From Candidatus Dormiibacter sp. (GTDB lineage Bacteria > Chloroflexota > Dormibacteria > UBA8260): 7,578 nucleotides of DNA. The notes under the pieces are model-generated. The model searched no databases. It had not been told where the DNA came from and saw nothing but the letters and a program-made list of their open reading frames with translations. The stretch covers positions 1 to 7,578 of the forward strand of contig JANWHI010000050.1 in assembly GCA_025450495.1 (NCBI GenBank), in the 5' to 3' direction. Positions 5,162 through 7,578 of this stretch are shown piece after piece. The first letter of the stretch is position 1. Each line of letters starts with the position of its first letter. The position numbers and the translations under genes are program-made.

Positions 5162-5959
5162 CGGCACGGCGCGCATCCCGGCACACCCGCATCCACGCTC
5201 GCCGCCCGCCCGGGCGACCAGTTGCTCCAGCGCCGCGCGCAGCGCGGCGGTGTGCTCGGCGAAGCGCGCCATCACCTCATGCTGGGTCACAGCAGCATGC
5301 TCGGGCAGATCGTCGACCCCGACGTCGTAGTCGGTCACCAGCGAGACGTTGACGTAGCAGAGGCCGAGCTCGCGAGCCAGAGCCACCTCGGGGAACTGCG
5401 TCATGTTGACAACGTCGGACCCGTCAGCGCGAAAGCGCCGGGATTCGGCCCGCGTCGAGAACCGCGGCCCCGTCACGACTGCCACTGTGCCCCGGTCATG
5501 GGTGGTGAAGCCGGCGCTGCGGCAGGCGTCCGCCGCCATTGGTCGCAGCTCAGCGCAATAGGGGTCGGCCATGGCCGCGTGCGCCACCTCGGGTCCGTCG
5601 AAGAAGGTGGTTTGGTGGCGACTCCCGGTGTGGTCGATGAATTGGTCACAGATGACCACATCGCCGGGCGCCATGTCGACGCGAAGACTGCCGACCGCGG
5701 CCGGCGCGATGACCCGGCGCACCCCCAGCGCGTGCAGCGCCCAGATGTTGGCGCGGTGGTTGATCCGGTGCGGCGGGATCGTGTGGCCGCGTCCGTGGCG
5801 GGGTAGGAAGGCCACCTCGACCTCCCCGATCACCGACACCGCGACCGAGTCACTGGGATCGCCGTAGGGGGTTGAGATGGCGCGCGAGCTCGCCGACGCC
5901 GCCAGCCGATAGAGACCCGATCCACCGATGACGCCGATCGGGGCGTGCGTTTGCTCCAC
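5099..5959 (-). CDS. mtnP: S-methyl-5'-thioadenosine phosphorylase (MTAP/PNP family)
   Basis: 286 residues from GTG 5959. It should cleave 5'-methylthioadenosine, a by-product of SAM-consuming reactions, with phosphate to adenine and methylthioribose-1-phosphate in the cytoplasm. Signatures in order: GVIGGSGLY (9-17), LPRHGRGH (52-59), NHRANIWALHALGVRR (67-82), GPRFSTRAES (164-173, phosphate site), NMTQFPE (185-191, with the ribose-contacting Met) and TDYDVG (209-214), whose Asp pair favours 6-aminopurines. The closest family image I have is mycobacterial Rv0535. The family is usually about 260 residues; here the last 20 or so (after about residue 266) are an Arg/Gln-rich extension encoded on the antisense of the small membrane gene, suggesting loss of the original stop. 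No convincing ribosome binding site precedes the GTG, but the glycine-rich motif follows it directly, as expected. A related nucleoside phosphorylase specificity cannot be excluded. Confidence 0.9.
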   Translation of the reverse strand: MEQTHAPIGVIGGSGLYRLAASASSRAISTPYGDPSDSVAVSVIGEVEVAFLPRHGRGHTIPPHRINHRANIWALHALGVRRVIAPAAVGSLRVDMAPGDVVICDQFIDHTGSRHQTTFFDGPEVAHAAMADPYCAELRPMAADACRSAGFTTHDRGTVAVVTGPRFSTRAESRRFRADGSDVVNMTQFPEVALARELGLCYVNVSLVTDYDVGVDDLPEHAAVTQHEVMARFAEHTAALRAALEQLVARAGGERGCGCAGMRAVPLQGPLREQRVEHAGQENRQQ

Positions 5960-5998
5960 GACAGGGGGATGGTAGGAACTTCACCGCGGGATTGATCC
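5960..5998. promoter_or_regulatory. Short divergent intergenic region
   Basis: These 39 bases separate the phosphorylase and aminotransferase starts, so promoters of both genes must overlap here or lie inside the coding regions. On the plus strand GGAAC (5975-5979) is followed after 18 bases by CGTG (5998-6001), a spacing loosely like ECF sigma-factor promoters; CGGGA (5987-5991) could be a ribosome binding site for the GTG at 5999. These readings exclude each other. Neither is strong. Confidence 0.3.
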
Positions 5999-7168
5999 GT
6001 GCGCGGGACCGGCCACGTACCCTTGAGCGTGGACCTGTTGCCCTGGACTGCTGCCCGCGACACGGTCGGCGGCCGTCCCACCGTGGATCGCTGGTTCGCC
6101 GATCAGGGCACCCCGCTGGGGTGTGACCTCGCCCGCAGCGGGGCTGCGAGCATGTCCCTCGGTCAGCTGCTCGAGCTGACCGGGACGGGCAGCGCCGACC
6201 TCCTCGAGATGCCGCTCGACTACGGGCCGGGCCGCGGCGGCGCGCGGCTGGCCGCGGCCATCCGGCGAAGCCTGGGGGCCGGCGGATCGGCGAGCGTCGT
6301 GGTGGCGGGAGGGGCTGTCGAGGCGCTCCTGCTTCTCTGCCTCGCCAGCGCTGATCGGGGCGACGTGGTCATCGGCACCCCGGCCTACGGCGCCCTGCTC
6401 AGCGCGCCGGCGGCGGCGGCCCGACCCCTGCGGCTCGTCTCGGTCTGGAACCCGGTCGCCGGGCTGCACCTCGACGGCATCGCCGCCGGCGTCACACCCG
6501 CCACCGGCATGGTGGTCATCAACAGCCCCCACAACCCCAGCGGCGCGAGCGCGTCGCTCGGCGAGATCGACGAGCTGGCCGGCCGCTGCGCAGCCAACGG
6601 TGCGCTGCTCGTCGTCGACGAGGTGGCCAGGGGGACGCTCAACCCGGACGCGCCATCCGCCGTGCACTCGCGCGGCTTCGCCGCCGGAACCACCGTCGTT
6701 CTCGGCGACGTCAGCAAATCGCTCGGGCTCGGCGGCCTGCGCATCGGCTGGCTCGCCGCGGCCGACGCCGGCCTCGCCGCCCGGGCCGCGGCGGCCAAGG
6801 ATGCCACCACGGTGGCGAGCAGCACGTTGTCGGAGTACGTGGCAGCGATCGCGCTCGAGAATGCGCAGCTGCTTCTGCGTCGGGTCACCTCGGCGGCGCG
6901 GACCAACCTGGGCACCCTGAGCCAGTTCCTCGCGACCATCGGAGAGGGTGAGCGATGGACGCCGCCCGCCGACGGGTTGGTGGCCTTCCCGGCCCTGTCC
7001 ACCCCGCGCGGCATCGACGAGCTTGTCGCCGACCTGCGCCGCCGCGACGTGGGCGTGGTCCCCGGCTGGCTCTTCGGCGAGCCCAACCGGCTGCGCCTCG
7101 GGCTTGGCGGGGCTCCCGAGCTGTTCAGCGAGGCACTGGCACGTGCCGGCGAGGCGCTGGCACGATGA
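5999..7168 (+). CDS. PLP-dependent aminotransferase, class I/II (fold type I)
   Basis: 389 residues from GTG 5999. The fold type I landmarks are all present: GGAVEALLLL (104-113) at the PLP phosphate site, Tyr130 stacking near the ring, NSPHNPSG (175-182) with Asn179, VVDEVARG (205-212) with Asp207 pairing with the pyridine nitrogen, GDVSKSLGLGGLRIGW (236-251) with Lys240 as Schiff-base lysine and Arg248, and NRLRLGLG (363-370) with Arg366 as likely substrate carboxylate anchor. The enzyme should transfer an amino group or carry out a related PLP reaction on an amino acid; substrate unknown. An in-frame GTG at 6029 is an alternative start and would avoid the poorly hydrophobic first ten residues. 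It is divergent from the phosphorylase gene and overlaps the glycosyltransferase gene by four bases (ATGA). A role in the last step of methionine salvage is possible by context only. Confidence 0.9.
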   Translation: MRGTGHVPLSVDLLPWTAARDTVGGRPTVDRWFADQGTPLGCDLARSGAASMSLGQLLELTGTGSADLLEMPLDYGPGRGGARLAAAIRRSLGAGGSASVVVAGGAVEALLLLCLASADRGDVVIGTPAYGALLSAPAAAARPLRLVSVWNPVAGLHLDGIAAGVTPATGMVVINSPHNPSGASASLGEIDELAGRCAANGALLVVDEVARGTLNPDAPSAVHSRGFAAGTTVVLGDVSKSLGLGGLRIGWLAAADAGLAARAAAAKDATTVASSTLSEYVAAIALENAQLLLRRVTSAARTNLGTLSQFLATIGEGERWTPPADGLVAFPALSTPRGIDELVADLRRRDVGVVPGWLFGEPNRLRLGLGGAPELFSEALARAGEALAR

Positions 7169-7578
7169 CGGGGAGCGCAGCCGGCGCCGGCGTCGCGGTG
7201 GTGATCCCGACACTCAACGAAGCGGGCAGCATCGCTGACGTGGTCGCCCGGGTGCCGCGCGAGCTCGCCGCCCACGTCATCGTCGCCGACAACGGCAGCG
7301 ATGACGGGACCGCAGCGGTCGCCCGCCGCGCCGGCGCAACCGTTGTGGAGGTCACCCGGCGGGGCTACGGGTACGCCTGCCTCGCCGGCGTCGGGGCGGC
7401 GGACGGCTGTGAGGTGCTGGTGTTCCTCGACGGCGATGGCAGCATGTCCCCCGAGGACATCCCGCAGCTGGTCGGGCCGATCCTACAGCGGCGTGCCGAC
7501 CTGGTGTGCGGCATCCGGCCGGTCGACCGTTCGGTGATGCCGGCCCACCAGCGGCTCGGCAACCGCGTCATCGGGATG
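7165..7578 (+). CDS. Family 2 glycosyltransferase, N-terminal part (3' cut by window)
   Basis: The first 138 codons are present, from an ATG that overlaps the aminotransferase stop (ATGA). The GT-A fold shows the opening strand VVIPTLNEAGSI (12-23), the nucleotide-binding DNGSDDGT (42-49), RRGYGYACLAG (65-75) and the metal-binding LDGDGSMSPEDIP (88-100), where the acidic pair replaces a strict DxD. QRLGNRV (129-135) is typical of the polyprenyl-phosphate sugar synthase/dolichol-type branch before the membrane or C-terminal part, which is not in the window. It probably moves a sugar from a nucleotide donor to a lipid carrier at the inner face of the membrane. Mycobacterial Rv0539, near the phosphorylase gene Rv0535, is the parallel I recall. 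Acceptor and donor unknown. Confidence 0.88.
   Translation, partial: MTGSAAGAGVAVVIPTLNEAGSIADVVARVPRELAAHVIVADNGSDDGTAAVARRAGATVVEVTRRGYGYACLAGVGAADGCEVLVFLDGDGSMSPEDIPQLVGPILQRRADLVCGIRPVDRSVMPAHQRLGNRVIGM

Noticed and set aside
5981..7213. 410-codon minus-strand frame opposite the aminotransferase
   Set aside because: No motif; the plus strand has every PLP fold landmark.
1..7578. CRISPR array, tRNA, rRNA, insertion sequence ends or phage genes
   Set aside because: No spaced short repeats, no cloverleaf or rRNA segments and no transposase or integrase signature were seen on either strand.

Overview
The window looks like chromosome of a high-GC actinobacterium. Supporting signs are frequent GTG starts, short-overlap (ATGA/GTGA) gene junctions, a polytopic molybdoprotein of a type I know from Streptomyces, and a phosphorylase/glycosyltransferase neighbourhood that recalls mycobacteria. 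The genus cannot be fixed from sequence alone. Base composition is uneven. Sample lines counted by hand give about 58% GC (601-660) and 62% GC (1561-1620) on the left, against about 82% (6241-6300) on the right.

Left part (1-2400). It opens with the last 37 codons of a molybdopterin-dependent oxidoreductase, followed by an intact YdeI/DUF1905-type gene (236-799). After that comes a gene graveyard. A secreted, chagasin-like protein has a one-base frameshift near 1260-1274. On the minus strand, in transcription order, lie a mercury-type MerR regulator that has lost its DNA-binding half but keeps all three Hg-ligand cysteines in exact spacing, a thioredoxin-fold protein of mercury loci broken by a one-base insertion, and a HigA-like antitoxin with a good ribosome binding site but an early in-frame stop. 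This is best read as a decayed mercury/antitoxin island.

Middle part (2430-5161). This is a compact plus-strand envelope operon. It encodes a lipoprotein built from two tandem copies of a beta-rich domain of unknown function, then a five-helix membrane molybdoprotein (four-helix cytochrome-b-like part, internal twin-arginine segment, exported sulfite-oxidase-type Moco domain), then a 57-residue single-helix protein whose GTG start overlaps the molybdoprotein stop. A strong hairpin places the molybdoprotein ribosome binding site in its loop.

Right part (5099-7578). A methylthioadenosine phosphorylase gene on the minus strand runs tail-to-tail into the small membrane gene, overlapping it by 63 bases. 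Divergently, across a 39-base gap, lie a PLP-dependent aminotransferase and, translationally coupled to it, a family 2 glycosyltransferase cut by the window end. The phosphorylase suggests methylthioadenosine recycling. The aminotransferase might act in the same pathway or in the sugar/envelope pathway of the glycosyltransferase.

The items most worth follow-up are the MerR remnant with its intact cysteine triad, the Sec/Tat-type molybdoprotein with its duplicated-domain lipoprotein and unannotated small partner, and the divergent phosphorylase/aminotransferase/glycosyltransferase group.
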